Shown: piece by piece, positions 22,901-34,696 of the stretch | Position numbering within the stretch: position 1 is the stretch's first letter | Layout of the letters: each line of letters begins with the position of its first letter | Assembly: GCA_001600455.1 (NCBI GenBank) | Contig: BCKC01000001.1 | Coordinates: 1,452,441 to 1,516,440 of the forward strand | DNA from: Endocalyx cinctus | Lineage: Eukaryota > Ascomycota > Sordariomycetes > Amphisphaeriales > Apiosporaceae | Length of the DNA: 64,000 bases | Direction of reading: 5' to 3' | Made by a program: the position numbers and the translations under genes | Notes under the pieces: generated by a model | What the model was told of the DNA's origin: nothing | What the model saw: the letters and a program-made list of their open reading frames with translations, nothing else | The model's database searches: none

Positions 22901-23722
22901 CAACAAAATTACTATCCCAAATGTTTGCTAATAACGAAGGAGTGATTTAGCACGCACCTCCTTGTATGCTTCTTCAAGCTCTGTAAGTCGATTTGCCGAG
23001 TTGTCCGGATCGCGTATATCATCTTCGTTAAGTTGCTGTTCGCAGCCTGCGGCAAGCAAGACGCAATTGATAACTTCAGTAACAGCTTTCGCATCGTCCT
23101 CCTGGTAGCGTTGGAACCAATGGGCGGCCACATCGTCGGAAGCGTCGCCTGATCCAAATACGTCGGCTTATGATAAGTTAGCGCACATTTTTTATCGAGA
23201 CGGTTTCTATGTCATGATATCCTTACAGTATAGATCGTCGCCGTCGCGTCTTGTGACGGCAGCAATTCGAACGGTCTTCTTGGCTCTGTTTGGGAGTTTT
23301 ACTGGCGGCGCGTCTATATCAGCCGCAGAGGCACTTCGAGCGTTCCCATTTACTTTCGCTCGCTTCGCCGCCGGCTTCTTAGATCGTGATTTCTGGCTCG
23401 ATCTTGACTTTTTGGAAGTCGGCGCAGGTTCATCATCGTCATCATCAAGCTCATCTTCGTCGTCGCTCAATTCTTCTAAATCTTCATTGCCATCGGGGGC
23501 CTCGTTTTCATCATCTCCTTGATCTTCTTCTTCATCATTATCGGCCCCTCTCTTTCTTTTGGACGTCAAATTATCGTGCTGGGACGAATGCGGTTCTGGT
23601 GAGAATTTCTGTGGCGCCCTCACAACGCGTCCGGATCTTCGTCGCGACGCTTCGGGCGCACCTTGGGTCGATGTCGCGTTATTGTCTGAAGTTTCCATAA
23701 GGGGCGTTCGTGAAGGTGACAT
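19998..23722 (-). CDS. Cohesin subunit Scc3/SA (stromal antigen family)
   Basis: Three exons: 23227-23722, 22958-23166 and 19998-22886, closing to 1197 aa, normal for the family. Scc3/SA is the HEAT-repeat subunit that binds the Scc1 kleisin and DNA and is required for sister-chromatid cohesion. Seen: an acidic and Ser/Lys-rich N-terminus with basic NLS-like patches (SKKSRSSQKSRSKKPAAKR); a STAG region; the stromalin conservative domain at about 370-455 (FVHRYRDIDPKIRAECIEAL, then YLGWLLSDVNVATRQEVL); long HEAT-like helices; and an acidic C-terminal tail (EDEDEEEQ, EEEDDDVLGD). The start is a choice between Met at 23722 and Met at 23698. An ACGCGT site lies about 265 bp upstream. Base composition changes sharply near 20740: the last 250 codons are much more GC-rich than the rest. 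Divergent from UreD. Confidence 0.92.
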
Positions 23723-24381
23723 ATAATTGGTGTTTAACGTGATGCGATCATTATCTTGCTGAATGCGCTGAGAATTACGAAATATGTTTGCAAAATTATC
23801 AAGGTTAAATGCAACTACTAAATTAACTGTAGGCGCGTTTAGTATTTGACATTTGACTAGTGGGTGTTGAGTGTTATTGGTGGGGAGCAGGGGCAAAAGC
23901 GTGCAGGCGTGTAGATAGGTAGTTAACTAGCTTGTAAATATATATACCGGTATATATGCATATATGTATATATATATGAAATAAACGCGTTACGTGCATT
24001 ATACTCGTAGTGGACTTCGACCAGTATTTTGTGGCGCATTTGTTCCCATACAAGTACAAATAATATTGCTATCTTAGAGCTGGGATACATCTGAGCAACA
24101 TTACTAGTACCCTACGCCGTTGATAAGTTTATTATGTAGGTACTCCGTGAACTCATTCAAAATGAATACGTAGCTATTAGGGGTCGATGGAGTCCAATTC
24201 ATATCCATATATTCTTCAAACCCCAACAATAATGCAGTCGCAGTTATTAATTATCACTCTCGTCACAGTTCGCGGAATAAAGAGTACAAAGTTGCTTCAC
24301 AAGTCGAAATGTCATCAAATTCTAATTCAACCATTTGAATCATGAAATTCATGGAGTCGAAATTTTGGTTATTTTCATAAA
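23723..24381. promoter_or_regulatory. Divergent promoter region between Scc3/SA and UreD genes
   Basis: About 660 bp between two start codons. It contains an alternating TA/CA-rich tract (about 23936-23980, with a near-palindromic ATACCGGTAT) and an MCB-like ACGCGT at 23985-23990. A GTAGGTACTCCGTG element lies near 24137. No gene seen. Confidence 0.4.
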
Positions 24382-25374
24382 ATGAACTCTCCCTTTCCTA
24401 AGTCCTCCTCTTTAGCTGGAGAAGGGCGTGTTGTGGTAAAACTGTTACCACATGACGTTTCCGCTTTGGAGAGCATCACATACCAATATCCATTAAAGCT
24501 CATATCACCTACACCAACGGCTGAACAAGGAAGTGTGTTAGTATTCCTCTTATCTTACGGCGGCGGTCTCGTCGGGGGAGATCAAGTCAACTTAGCCGTC
24601 GAGGTACAACCATACGCCAAACTCAGCATTGTGACGCAGGGTCATACAAAAGTATTTCAGTCCGTTTCTCTAGACATAGTGACCAGGCAAAATCTCCGAG
24701 TAGATATCAGAGCTGGTGCTTCACTTTGCCTCCTTCCCGATCCAGTGCAACCTTTCGAGAAAAGTATATACGAACAGAATCAAATTTTCAAGGTGGCCAG
24801 CAACGCCTCCCTGTGTCTCTTAGACTGGGTCACCCAGGGACGAACTGCCCGAGGAGAGAATTGGGATCTAACACACTGGACTGGTCGTAATGAAGTATGG
24901 CTCTCTTCTGGGCCGCAGGCCTTAAATAGTCGATTGCTAGTAAGGGATACAGTTATTCTCGACGGCAAAAGGAGGCAAGCTCAATTTCAATCTCTACGGG
25001 ATTCAATGCATGGGCACGCTGTCGTCGGAACGCTAATCCTTCGGGGACCGGTAATGGCAAATCTAAGTGAATTTTTCCTATCAGAATTCTCTGCTTTACC
25101 TAGATTGGGAGCCCGAGATTTTCGAAGCACGGAAGTACGACAAAAAGATGAAGCAACACCTCAGTCCCAATCTCAAATATGGAGATATAAGAGACTTATG
25201 GAAGAGAGAGAATCAGGTATCCTTTGGTCGGCTGCAAACGTTAGGGGTTGTTTGGTGGTAAAGTTTGGTGCTGCAACAGTGGAAGCTGGTCGTAACTGGA
25301 TAGGATCAATGATATTACAGGAAGGCAGCATTGAAAGAGAGTTTGGAGAACAAGCTCTTTTGTGTGTGCGATAG
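24382..25374 (+). CDS. ureD: Urease accessory protein UreD (UreH)
   Basis: Single-exon gene of 330 aa. UreD is the scaffold that binds urease apoprotein and, with UreF and UreG, helps deliver nickel to its active site; it acts in the cytosol. Family marks seen: an N-terminal GEGRVVVKLLPHD strand; the SYGGGLVGGDQVNLAVEV block (about 55-72); TQGHTKVFQS (about 87-96); LPDPVQPFEKSIYEQNQIF (about 120-138); and LDWVTQGRTARGENW (about 148-162). The C-terminus, with REFGEQALLCVR, is complete. No urease structural gene or other accessory gene is in the window, as expected for fungi, where they are dispersed. The start is the first ATG after an AT-rich leader and fits family length. Confidence 0.95.
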   Translation: MNSPFPKSSSLAGEGRVVVKLLPHDVSALESITYQYPLKLISPTPTAEQGSVLVFLLSYGGGLVGGDQVNLAVEVQPYAKLSIVTQGHTKVFQSVSLDIVTRQNLRVDIRAGASLCLLPDPVQPFEKSIYEQNQIFKVASNASLCLLDWVTQGRTARGENWDLTHWTGRNEVWLSSGPQALNSRLLVRDTVILDGKRRQAQFQSLRDSMHGHAVVGTLILRGPVMANLSEFFLSEFSALPRLGARDFRSTEVRQKDEATPQSQSQIWRYKRLMEERESGILWSAANVRGCLVVKFGAATVEAGRNWIGSMILQEGSIEREFGEQALLCVR

Positions 25375-26140
25375 AGGTGATAAAGACGATAATAAAGCAC
25401 TATCTACAATTTAGTTTCACATAATCATCGAATTTACGACACATTATTACTCGATATATTAATGTATACGTATCCGTATATGTTTATGTATATTATTTGT
25501 ATTGCCTGTTTCCTACGTAAGACCACATGAGGCATCACGATCCATAACTAAGTAATATCCAATACACCTTCCACTAGGCGTCCGGTGCGATATCAAACCA
25601 CGGTCCCTTCCACTAGATAATGATTCAAGCAGCAACTAGATAGACAAAACCAACCTTCGTTCTTCCAATCATTGCGGCCGTAAAGAAGAAAAGAAATTCT
25701 GCATATATGTATTATCAATCAATTATAATTCACCGGACTGGATCGTTAATCGAAATATAAAATTAAATTAAGCACTCTATTCTAGAGACATCATCTAGAG
25801 GCATCATCTTGCCGCCTTTTGGTCAGTCTGAAGGAGAACTAGAATAGACCAGCCGGCACCAGCTGTTCATTAAAGCGAGAAAAAAAAAAATTAACTGGCT
25901 TGTAGTGGACCCCACCATTTAGGTAAGTGACTCTTCAGGTACTGAATCATTGCCCCACCATATATACTAACTTTGTTAAGTACTAAGGTAAACTTCAAGC
26001 TTTTCATTCCCATATTTTCTATACATGTCCTGAAACAGATACTTTTTTTATACGTCAAAAGACCACTGTTTGTATTAATCATTTTCTACAAAAATTAATC
26101 CATTTGAAAATATCTAGTTGAATGGTTTGAAAGAGAGAAA
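25375..26140. other. Intergenic between UreD and Rpc4 genes
   Basis: About 770 bp on the same strand, holding the 3' UTR of UreD and the promoter of Rpc4. AT-rich; no repeat or RNA gene seen. Confidence 0.4.
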
Positions 26141-27891
26141 ATGCCCCCGAGAGGTTCACGTGGTGGTGGAAGAGGTAGACCTCGCGGTGGCGCAACCGGC
26201 CGAGGAGATGTCACCACATCTTCTACAAGCAGCGTATCTCAAGCAGATGTAGTAGCTCCCTCAGTCGAAATTGATCTGAGTCAACAACCTGAATCTTCGT
26301 CGACCCCGGAATCTACTATGCGAGATGTGTCTGCTACTGTTACTCCTGCTGCTGTTACTCCTGCTGCTGTTACTGCTGCTGCTGGAGGTACCAGCGGTGC
26401 AACGAGGCAATCTCACACACCTAGTGCTACATCTTCAGGTAGAGGGCCTTCTCGGTTTAAACCAAAAAATATCCGAAGAGATGCAGCTGAGCGTCAGAAG
26501 TTAGAAGAAGCCAGAAACCGAGATTTAGCTGCGAAGATCAAGGTTGAAGAGCGAGAACTCAGGAGAGAAGAGCGAAGATCTAGGAGAGGTAGAGGTAGAG
26601 GGGACATGTCTCAGCGCGGACTTATTAGTCGTGTTGTTACAGCTACGGGCCCCTTTTCCGCAATCCCTGCAGGTATGTCATCTGGAAATCCCTTCAAAAA
26701 AAAAAAAAAGCCGAAACGTAATAGACAAACCAATGCTGACAACAAGGTGTAGAAAATGTGAAATCAGAGTCGACAAGAGGTGGTTTCTCCAATGGCTGGG
26801 CCTCTCGGGGTGGTTATATGAATGGCGAGGCATCCTCCCAAAACAGGGTTAGATACGCCCCGAGGCGCGAAAATGAGAACCGTATCAATGTCGATCTTCT
26901 TAACGGACTCACGGATGGCCATGCAGAGGACGGAACTCCACTTTACCAACCTAAACGCTACGAGACCGCGTCGACTGGAAATCTTCCCGTTGGTCTTTCG
27001 AGAACACAATACGAAGAACCCGAAGTCCGCGTCAAGACGAATGCAGAGCTTGAGGCTGAAGATCGCCTGTCATCTGATGACGAAGGAGATCTTTTTGTTG
27101 ATGATACATCTCAGGATGCCCGAGAAGTTGGGCTAGAAGATGACAAGGAGATTTGGCATGCCGCCCCGAAAAACCTCGTCACAGTCAAAACGGAGGCTGT
27201 GGATCCTGATGTTATGGAGGTTGATATGAATGATATACCCATAAAACCGCCATCTTCTCCAGAGCTCAAGAAAAAGCCTACCAAAGATATCGATGCCGAT
27301 CCTGTTCGAGAGGAGGAGAAGAAGAAGCGAAAAGAAAAGAAGGAACAAGACCCAGAAACTCAGTTTGCCATGATGAATACCGCGGCCTTATTACGCCAGC
27401 TCACCCTCACATCTCCCGTTGAGGGCCAAGAGGGTCAGGAGAAAGACGATCGCCTATTCCTATTCCAGCTGCCACCCATTCTTCCACCCTTGTTGGACCC
27501 TAGCACCAACACCGACGGGACAGCGGCAGACCCCACGAACATAATGAAAAGCGAGGACGACGCCCAAGAATCTCAAGCACCCCGGGATATCTTCCCCCCC
27601 AAGGGTGGCTATGTGGGGAAGCTTAACGTGCGCAAGTCTGGAAAGGTAGAGCTCGACTGGGGTGGTACGCCCCTTAAGCTGGGTGCGGGAATCGAGTTCA
27701 ACTTCTTAACAACTGCTATGATGGTTGAACACCGCGATAATGCTGGGGGTGCAGAAGCTAATGCAGGAGTTGCCTGCGGTATGGGTGAAATATTTGGCAA
27801 CTTTGTCGTAACACCCATGTGGGATGACGAGTCGGATTGGAATCCAAGTCTGGATGACCTAGAACTCGGCGGAGAAGAGACCGCATCTTAG
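26141..27891 (+). CDS. DNA-directed RNA polymerase III subunit RPC4 (Rpc53 homolog)
   Basis: Two exons, 26141-26672 and 26753-27891, closing to 556 aa. The intron has a GTATGT donor, a CTGAC branch site and a GTAG acceptor, and includes a run of A that would otherwise read as poly-Lys. RPC4 is a Pol III-specific subunit that pairs with RPC5 (Rpc37) and works in termination and reinitiation on tRNA and 5S genes. Seen: an N-terminal RGG-like segment (RGSRGGGRGRPRGG, residues 4-17); a Thr/Ser/Ala-rich region with tandem VTPAA repeats (about 65-85); a basic charged stretch (KLEEARNRDLAAKIKVEERE); and a C-terminal RPC4 domain (about 460-556) with YVGKLNVRKSGKVELDWGG and GEIFGNFVVTPMWDDESDW. The 15-bp tandem repeat coding VTPAA may vary in length between strains. 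Confidence 0.9.
26336..26380 (+). repeat. Coding 15-bp tandem repeat (VTPAA units)
   Basis: The unit GTTACTCCTGCTGCT is repeated about three times, the last copy degenerate, in frame within the low-complexity N-terminal part of the Rpc4 gene. Confidence 0.7.
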
Positions 27892-28383
27892 CAAGGTGAT
27901 GATACCAACACGGACAGCCAGATTCGTTTACGCCAGATATCACTAGAGTCGCTGTGGCTCTTGTACTGTCAAGAGCATGGATGGCCGATGGGGACATAGA
28001 TTGGTATCTGGTTAGTTTTGGTCGGAATTCTTTACGCCCATGTTTGCTTATATCCATAAGGTAGATGCGATCACGCAATCAACACAACCTCCTCACTCGA
28101 TACCCACATAAACAAAGCCTATTCCACCGATAGATAATATGAAATAAACAAAAGTTTGTCTATTGAACGGCGTTATGTTACGTCTAGCCAGAGTGACATT
28201 AGAGTCAAGACGCTATTTGTCATGAAACGCTCAACTGGAAAAGGGAAAGTAAACAGAAAAGAAATTGCAAATGTCGAATGCGAGAGCAGGTCATTCTTTC
28301 TCAAGGCATTATCTATACCGGACTCTATTAAACAATATCTATAGTCTACGTTATTAACCCTGATACGCCCAGATGCACAGCGA
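27892..28383. other. Intergenic between convergent Rpc4 and rhodopsin-domain genes
   Basis: 3'-to-3' spacer of about 490 bp. No gene, RNA or repeat recognised. Confidence 0.4.
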
Positions 28384-29954
28384 TTAGACAGCATTACCGC
28401 CAGGGTAGTGAGGCGGTGGCGGCTTTTCTATTACACTGGTAAGCTGCTCGGTCGACCCATCTACACTATTCATCTCGCTATTCAACTCGGAATCGGGCTC
28501 GATCCAAGCCGATTTCACACGGGGAGACAAGTGCGTCATATTATCCTCCGAAGCCGGCAAATCCTCCCTAGCGTTCCGACTCGGGCCGGCGCTTGAGTCT
28601 TTTACGAAAAAGCCCATGCTATTCCGAAACAGGACGCTTCGTTCTCGGGTATCTGGTTTGGTATCCACCGGAAGGGGCGAGGGCGCAGGGGAAGCCCAGA
28701 TCTTCGTTTCCATCGTGGTGGAAGCTAATGTTAAATCTTTGGCGTCGCCGAAATTGGACGTTATAGCTCGGTGGTAGTCGTCGTGTTTGACATGGCCCGG
28801 TTCCATATCGACGAGCGTGATGTCTCGCGACGCGTAGCCGTGCTGCCTCCTATTGTGATTCGAACTCGAAATGGCCTGTTTTCGGTCTTGCGTGTACGCG
28901 TTCGTACCGGTGCGTCGGCTGGTGCTTCCGGAAGTGAAGCCCGAGATTTTCCAGTGACGTAGTAAAGGACGGATCGTCACGAAACTGGCCGCCGTTATGG
29001 CTACTCCCGGCTCGATCAACGTCCATACCATCGCGTCGGTTCCGGCATCTGGTAGGAGCAGGAATGATTAGACTTGGTACTATTAAGAAAAAAGGGGGGT
29101 ATGCATGGTAGCATATTTATCATGAAAGGCGGGTGGCAAACTCACGAAGGATATCGGCAGTATCTGTCAGATCGGCCAAGAATTTCAATCGAACAAGTGT
29201 TGCTATACTCGCAAATACACCCAAGCCGAGGATCACGGTGACGGTCAATTTCGCTTGGTTGGTCATCTTGACCTGCCATATCATAGGGATTGGCAACAGG
29301 GCGTACAGCCAATCTGAGAGGATGGTGACTATGCTGAGGGCATAGGCGGCGTTGACGACGGCGTCAGCTGAGACGCATTGTGCCTTCGGGTCGTTGGCTA
29401 GGATTCTATAATCCCACTGGGCCTCGAGGGGGGTACATTGGAACAGGTTCCAAAAGAAGAGCACGATGCTCCATACGCCGACGATGACAATGCTGGCCCA
29501 TAGCGTGTATATGTATCGCTTCAGGGTCGCCAGTCGCAGCAGAAAGATGCCGATACTGAGCTTGATGAGCCACATGTTGGATACGTACGTCGCCGTCGCC
29601 AAGGCTTGGTACTTTAGCGCCTCGATTTCTTGCTCCTGGTCCAACGACTTATTGTGCCGTCCCAGCCCCGACTGGACGCCCATTATTATGAGTGCACATG
29701 ATACGGTAAAGTTAAGCTGCGATATGGTCAGATGATAAGGACATGTAGAGCAAGGGGAAGGTACAGAAGCATCCATCACCTACCTGAGCTACTAGCATAA
29801 TCCAGTCGTCGGCTTGAAAGCCGTTGGTCAGCGCCGCTCGCACGTATGATCGAAGCAGGACAGAGATCCATGAGAATGAGAGCATGGCAGTGGCGGCGCT
29901 GACCAGAGCGCCGCCATTGCTATCAGTTGGCGCATTAGGATCCTGAGCCTGCAT
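28384..29954 (-). CDS. Fungal rhodopsin-domain integral membrane protein (apparent 1-nt frameshift)
   Basis: Exons: 29784-29954, 29146-29716 and 28384-29049. The product of about 469 aa belongs to the large seven-helix fungal rhodopsin-domain (SAT4/PTH11-related) family, of mostly unknown ligand. Seen: helix 1 (SAATAMLSFSWISVLLRSYVR), ADDWIMLVAQ, helices around KLSIGIFLLRLATLKRYIY and IVIVGVWSIVLFFWNLFQC, the family sequence CTPLEAQWD, then YALSIVTILSDWLYALLPIP, and DAMVWTLIEPGVAITAAS in exon 3. The cytoplasmic tail (about 190 aa) is Ser/Pro-rich. Oddity: the donor (GTGAGT, phase 1) and acceptor (ACCAG) are strong, but the spliced frame needs AGTDAMVW, and the sequence carries one extra A in GGAAACC near 29040-29042. 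The exon sum is a multiple of three plus one. It is either a homopolymer assembly error or a recent frameshift. The long conserved tail argues for error. Confidence 0.82.
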
Positions 29955-31101
29955 CACTAGATACCGAAGATGAGATTACTGCACCATTGATAGACTAGAT
30001 CATGGAGGAGTGGCGAGGGTTTCCTTACATATATACATATATGTATTTTATTCATTTATTTATACATATATATATATTAGAGGAGGCATATAAGGGAGCA
30101 AGATATGGGGACAGTTATAAAGAGAGACGAGGGGAAAAGAAGAGAAGAAAAAAAATAAGAGGAGAACGTAGTCGGGTCAATATACTAAAAGGGAACAAAC
30201 ACACAACTGCCATCAATGCGTGACTGACTACTACCATCGTGACGGTTCACCAGGGGTGCAATGGAAACCATGCAGTCGGGAAATATAAAACTTGCAGGAT
30301 TTCCAGGGCACAAAGGGGGGGGGGGGCGTGTGAGAAGAGATGAGATTGTCCTCTGCACAGTACATAGCACACCACACTACGGACGGACGTACCTTGAAGG
30401 CTTACTTGTACATTACATTACCTAGGGAGCAGTCTGTGCTAAAAGAGACCCTTTTTTTTTCATTTATTCATCTCTTGGTTGAGATATTAGCTCAACGAAA
30501 ATGAGATTGAAAGTAGAGATCTCAAATATACCGGGCAGTCAAATAATTTTTAGCATACTATAATAATACAGACTGGAGACGACCCGGTTTCCCTCCAAGG
30601 CCGGTAGCGAAGGGCGCAAGGAAGGAGTTCTATAACACCAACTATAATAGCAAAAAAAAAAACCAAGAAATAAAATATCACTTTATACGATGGAGCTCGA
30701 AATAAATCCCCAAGCGAGCGCATAAAACTTTTTGTTTGCTTTCTTAGAAATTTTTTTCATCGCAGTTAGATTATCACCAGGTAGGTTTGGAGGAGAGGGA
30801 AGAATTACGTGGTGTTGTTGGATCACTTTAGAAAAAAGAAGGGTACCGACCGTCTCGGATAAGTTCCGACTCGTTTTGTGCTATGCATTGCGCAGAACCT
30901 TGAAACTCGAAGCTTTCATCGCATATTTTCTTTTCTTTTTTTGTATTGCGAAGAAGGGAATTGGTCTTCCGGGACGAGATTTTGTGGGTCGTAATACCAC
31001 ACACCGCATGCAACTGGCCGTACCGACGTGGAAGGGATTGGACAAGGTGGCAGGGTGGATCAAGGTGGTGGATCGTCTACAAGGTAGCAGAGTTCCAAGA
31101 C

Positions 31102-31135
31102 CTCAGACACGCAGCTAACTCAGACACGCAGCTAA
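31102..31135. repeat. Exact 17-bp tandem duplication
   Basis: CTCAGACACGCAGCTAA occurs twice head to tail with no spacer and is followed by AGACAG-type short repeats. Confidence 0.75.
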
Positions 31136-33591
31136 GACAGACAGAAGCAGATAGAGGCAGAGAGACTCAGTGAGGCAGCAAAATAATGTATATGTAGCAG
31201 AACAAACATCTCGTCAGCTGGTGAGTCAAATCACTCACCCTGGTTTATATCCTTGATCCACCAGGTAAGTCAATGCTACGTTGGACTAGCTGTTAGTGTC
31301 TGTGTGTAGATCCGAGTGTAATAGTGAATAACATATTAGGATCGAACTACTCCGTAACAATCTCAAATATATAGCCTGAGTTCCTCTCTCGAAGCGGGTA
31401 ACATGAACATGAAAAAATCTAAAATGAATTGATTAAAGAATTAACCAACGTTTTCCAAGTATATATTGCTCAGTATATGCACTATTTGCTACACCATATT
31501 GAATTCGGGATAGTCGTAGGAACTATGCGTCGCACGGAAAGATCCAGTACAGGGCTTTGTGTGCTATGTAGTATTGGATCGCATGAAGTTGGAAGAGGCA
31601 TGAGCTCTCTTGACTTTTCCAGTTGTGAGACATATCAGACGATAATGATTCGGTGAATAGGTGAGTGATATGCCTCGATCAGATCTTCATTCCTTCAATC
31701 CAACCATCCGGCTCCATCTGATCTTGATCGAAAAAGGATATATAGCATACAATATAACGTCTAGTGTAAAATTCCTGCCATTCCTATACTATTACCAAGT
31801 TACGGAGAGAAAAAAAAAAAAGACAAATCAAGATCAAGATCAAATGTGGAGAGGATCGATTGTTTTTTATTGAATTTTTTTTATTATCCGATAATTATCT
31901 AATGGCTAAATACTCCTTTTGGCTTTTTCGGGGCCGAAGATACATTTCGTGTAGTACAATAGGCTGAAAAGGGGGTTGAGGACTTCGTCTGCGTGCACCA
32001 TCACATCTCTCTTACATATACTCTGCATTTCTTTCTCTTCTTAAACATACATATAGATCTTCCTTACAGCAGCATGCATACATTTTGTTGACTCTCTACT
32101 CTACCCCAATCACCCTTCCTAAAATTGTCATCATCTTTATGCTGAGAGTAACGCACAAAGTTTCAAACCCCAGTTTGTAGGCAGATAGGGCAGTCGGAGG
32201 TTGATCGGAGAATTATCGTCGATTCCTGCAAAGAGGATCGCAGGCACTTCCATTGGTCCAATTCTCGATGATTTTCTTTTTCTTCTTTTCTTTCCGGTGG
32301 TACCAACACCATACGCAGTAGTAAATTGATCATGCACAAGTACTCGCCACCGCATTAAAGCGAAGCGAAATAAAACCAGGTCGTAATTAATTCGCTAAGT
32401 TATCTCATTCTATCATCATAGGCCGCAGCAATGGTCTTTTGGAAGATTCTTGATGCGGCTTAATCCCGTCCGAAGCGTCACCCTAATGTAAGGACGGAAG
32501 GGAATGGCGTGTTCTAGCTTACGAGCCAACGCTTTTCTAGAAGAAATATCTACCTCAGAAACTAACCCGGATCTCGGCAGGATTTACACAATATTATACC
32601 CTACTTGAGTACTGAAGATAGTACATACACATAAATACTATGTATGTAGGTCAGCAAGATTAATCGCTTCTGTGTTGCTGTTGTACGTCACCTCATATTT
32701 AGGGTGTCTATATAACCTGCTATGTACGGAGGTACAGTATGCACAATAATGTAGTAGAGTATATAGAATACGAATATGAGTAGGGAACTCTCACTTGGCT
32801 GATTAGGATGTTAAGTTAAAACTGTTTGAAGAAACTGATTTTTTCTTTTTCTCTTTCTTTTGATTTGAAATTGTTCACCGTACACTGCTACATCATGCGT
32901 TGCTCTCTACAACCCAGCAACGTAAGTAAGTAAGCATTGCGATAGTCGTGTGATAGGGGATTGCAGGTGTCGCATATTCTCCTTCTTTATGTGATACTTG
33001 TTCCTTTTATATGTCATACCATGGATTACTATATGCATGTGGAAAGTGATAGACCAATCTGAATTCTTGCATGGGTTTCCTCGCTTCGGACGAATGCATG
33101 CAAGGGGCGTGGGAACAGCGTCGCATCCACACAGCTATCAAAATATCTTTCTTCTTACCTCTTTCGAGCCTCTCCACTTTTTCTCTTCGCACTCTTTTTC
33201 ATAACCACCTCCAAAATATTCATATCTCATGCACAATTATCTCCATTCACAACGCCACCGGGTGTCATCACCGTACCGTGAAACACGAATCCATGGGGTA
33301 CCCCACGAGTAATGAGTTCGCTTCTTTTCGATTTTGACGTTTTTAAGATTTAAGATCGCTTGTAAATGAGTCGCTTATTCTCTCGTACTTTGCGCGATGC
33401 AAGATAATCTATTGCCACACTAATTCACTTAGTTTCGGTGCATAATACCCAAATCAGCTTGATGATATGTATTCCTAAGTATGTAGAAGTCAGTATATGC
33501 CTTACGTCTGTTGGTATGCCATCCCATTCTCCGCCGATCTTTAAATGATACACTATGAGGATATCTCAAGGGCTCGTGCCGATCTTATGTC

Positions 33592-33663
33592 AGATCTCAA
33601 TATATTTAGATCTTGTCTCGGAACTTCTTCACGCGTCTCAAATGTGAGATCTCATCTCGGGAT
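33592..33663. promoter_or_regulatory. AGATCT-rich palindromic cluster upstream of kynurenine formamidase gene
   Basis: AGATCT occurs at 33592, 33608 and 33647; the last lies inside the 10-bp palindrome TGAGATCTCA (33645-33654). A related GGGATCTC follows. The cluster is 75-145 bp upstream of the start codon. It may be repeated binding sites; this is inference. Confidence 0.3.
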
Positions 33664-33736
33664 CTCTTACCCACCTCGCTTCACCTTGAAACTTAAAATA
33701 TAAAGCGACATATATATATCATCCCTCTTAAGAATC

Positions 33737-34696
33737 ATGGCATCGTCTCTAAAGTACACCCTTCACCGTTACGGCCAGGATCACGAGTGGCAGAGACTGG
33801 GGGTATGGGACGTAGACAAGACGGACCGGAGCAAATATTGGATCATGTCCGGATTCTCTTTTTTTTTTTCTCTCCTTCCGTCCGCTTCGTTCCCTTCTAT
33901 CTATCACGAGCAATATACACACATATCTTGCTAACAAACTCCCCCTCGTCATACCAGCTACATCCACGGCGGCGCCTGGCGGGATCCCACCATAACGCAT
34001 AAATCGTTCGCGCCCAGCATATCGCACATGCTAGAAGCGCCGTTCCGGGATCGCGTAGCCGCGTACGCCTCGCTCGACTACCGGCTCTCGCCGCACGAGA
34101 ACCGGCCGCAGGACCCGGACACGACGCCCCCCTCGCAGTACCGCGACGCCCGGCACCCGGACCACGTCAACGACGTCCGGACCGGGCTCGCCTTCCTGCA
34201 GGACCGGTACGGGTTCGGCGAGAAGTACGTCCTGATCGGCCACTCGGCGGGGGCTTGCTTATGCTTCCAGGTCGCGCGCCTCGAGGCCGGGGGGGAAAAG
34301 GTCCCCGTCCCGCTGCTGCCTCGGGGCGTCGCCGCGTTCGAGGGCTTGTACGATTTCCGCGCGATCGATCGGCGCTTCGGAGGCGCGTACGCGGGGTTCT
34401 TCTCGGCCGCTTTCGGCGACGATAGGGCCGCCTGGGACGAGGCGGCGCCGGCTACGCTGAAGGGGAATTACTTGGACGCGCTAGCGAAGAGGGTCGTCCT
34501 GGTCGGCTTTTCGAAAGACGATACCCTCGTCGACGAGCCCGAGGCAGATGCTATGACCGCTAGGCTCAGGCGGGACGGGTACGACGAGGGGCAGGGCTTG
34601 ATCGATTTCAAGGGCCTCAAGGGCGACCACGACGAGATCTGGGAGGTCGGCGAGGGGGTGGCGACGATGGTGGGTATGATCCTGGATAAGATCTAG
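33737..34696 (+). CDS. BNA7: Kynurenine formamidase-like alpha/beta hydrolase (BNA7 type)
   Basis: Two exons, 33737-33846 and 33958-34696, closing to 282 aa. The enzyme hydrolyses N-formylkynurenine to kynurenine and formate, the second step of tryptophan breakdown and de novo NAD synthesis, in the cytosol. Seen: the family motif HGGAW (residues 40-44), split from exon 1 by the intron; SLDYRLSPHE; the nucleophile elbow GHSAG with Ser133; a probable acid Asp in FSKDDTLVDEPEA; and a probable catalytic His in GDHDEIWE. The intron donor is GTCCGG, not the usual GTAAGT, but the branch site (GCTAAC), acceptor (ACCAG) and frame fit the conserved YW-I-YIHGGAW junction. Exon 2 is strikingly GC-rich while exon 1 is not. 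The gene converges on a Dal5/Tna1-type MFS gene 2.1 kb away. Confidence 0.85.

Larger units (their letters stand above)
29955..33736. other. 3.8-kb gene-free region
   Basis: AT-rich, upstream of two divergent genes. It contains a TA-rich microsatellite (about 30027-30077), a 12-G run (30315-30326), an A-run near 30652, an exact 17-bp tandem duplication (31102-31135), further A/T runs near 31810 and 31874, and several AGATCT palindromes near 33592-33652. Open frames here (for example 30732-31118, 33071-33337) show no domain, codon bias or family likeness. Confidence 0.4.

Noticed and set aside
26673..26752. Lys-rich extension of Rpc4 exon 1 (KKKKKPKRNRQTN) as coding
   Set aside because: Lies between a GTATGT donor and a branch-site/GTAG acceptor that join the two halves in frame; treated as intron.
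30732..31118. 128-codon open frame on the + strand
   Set aside because: No domain, the 3' part runs into a 17-bp tandem duplication, and no splice partners were found.
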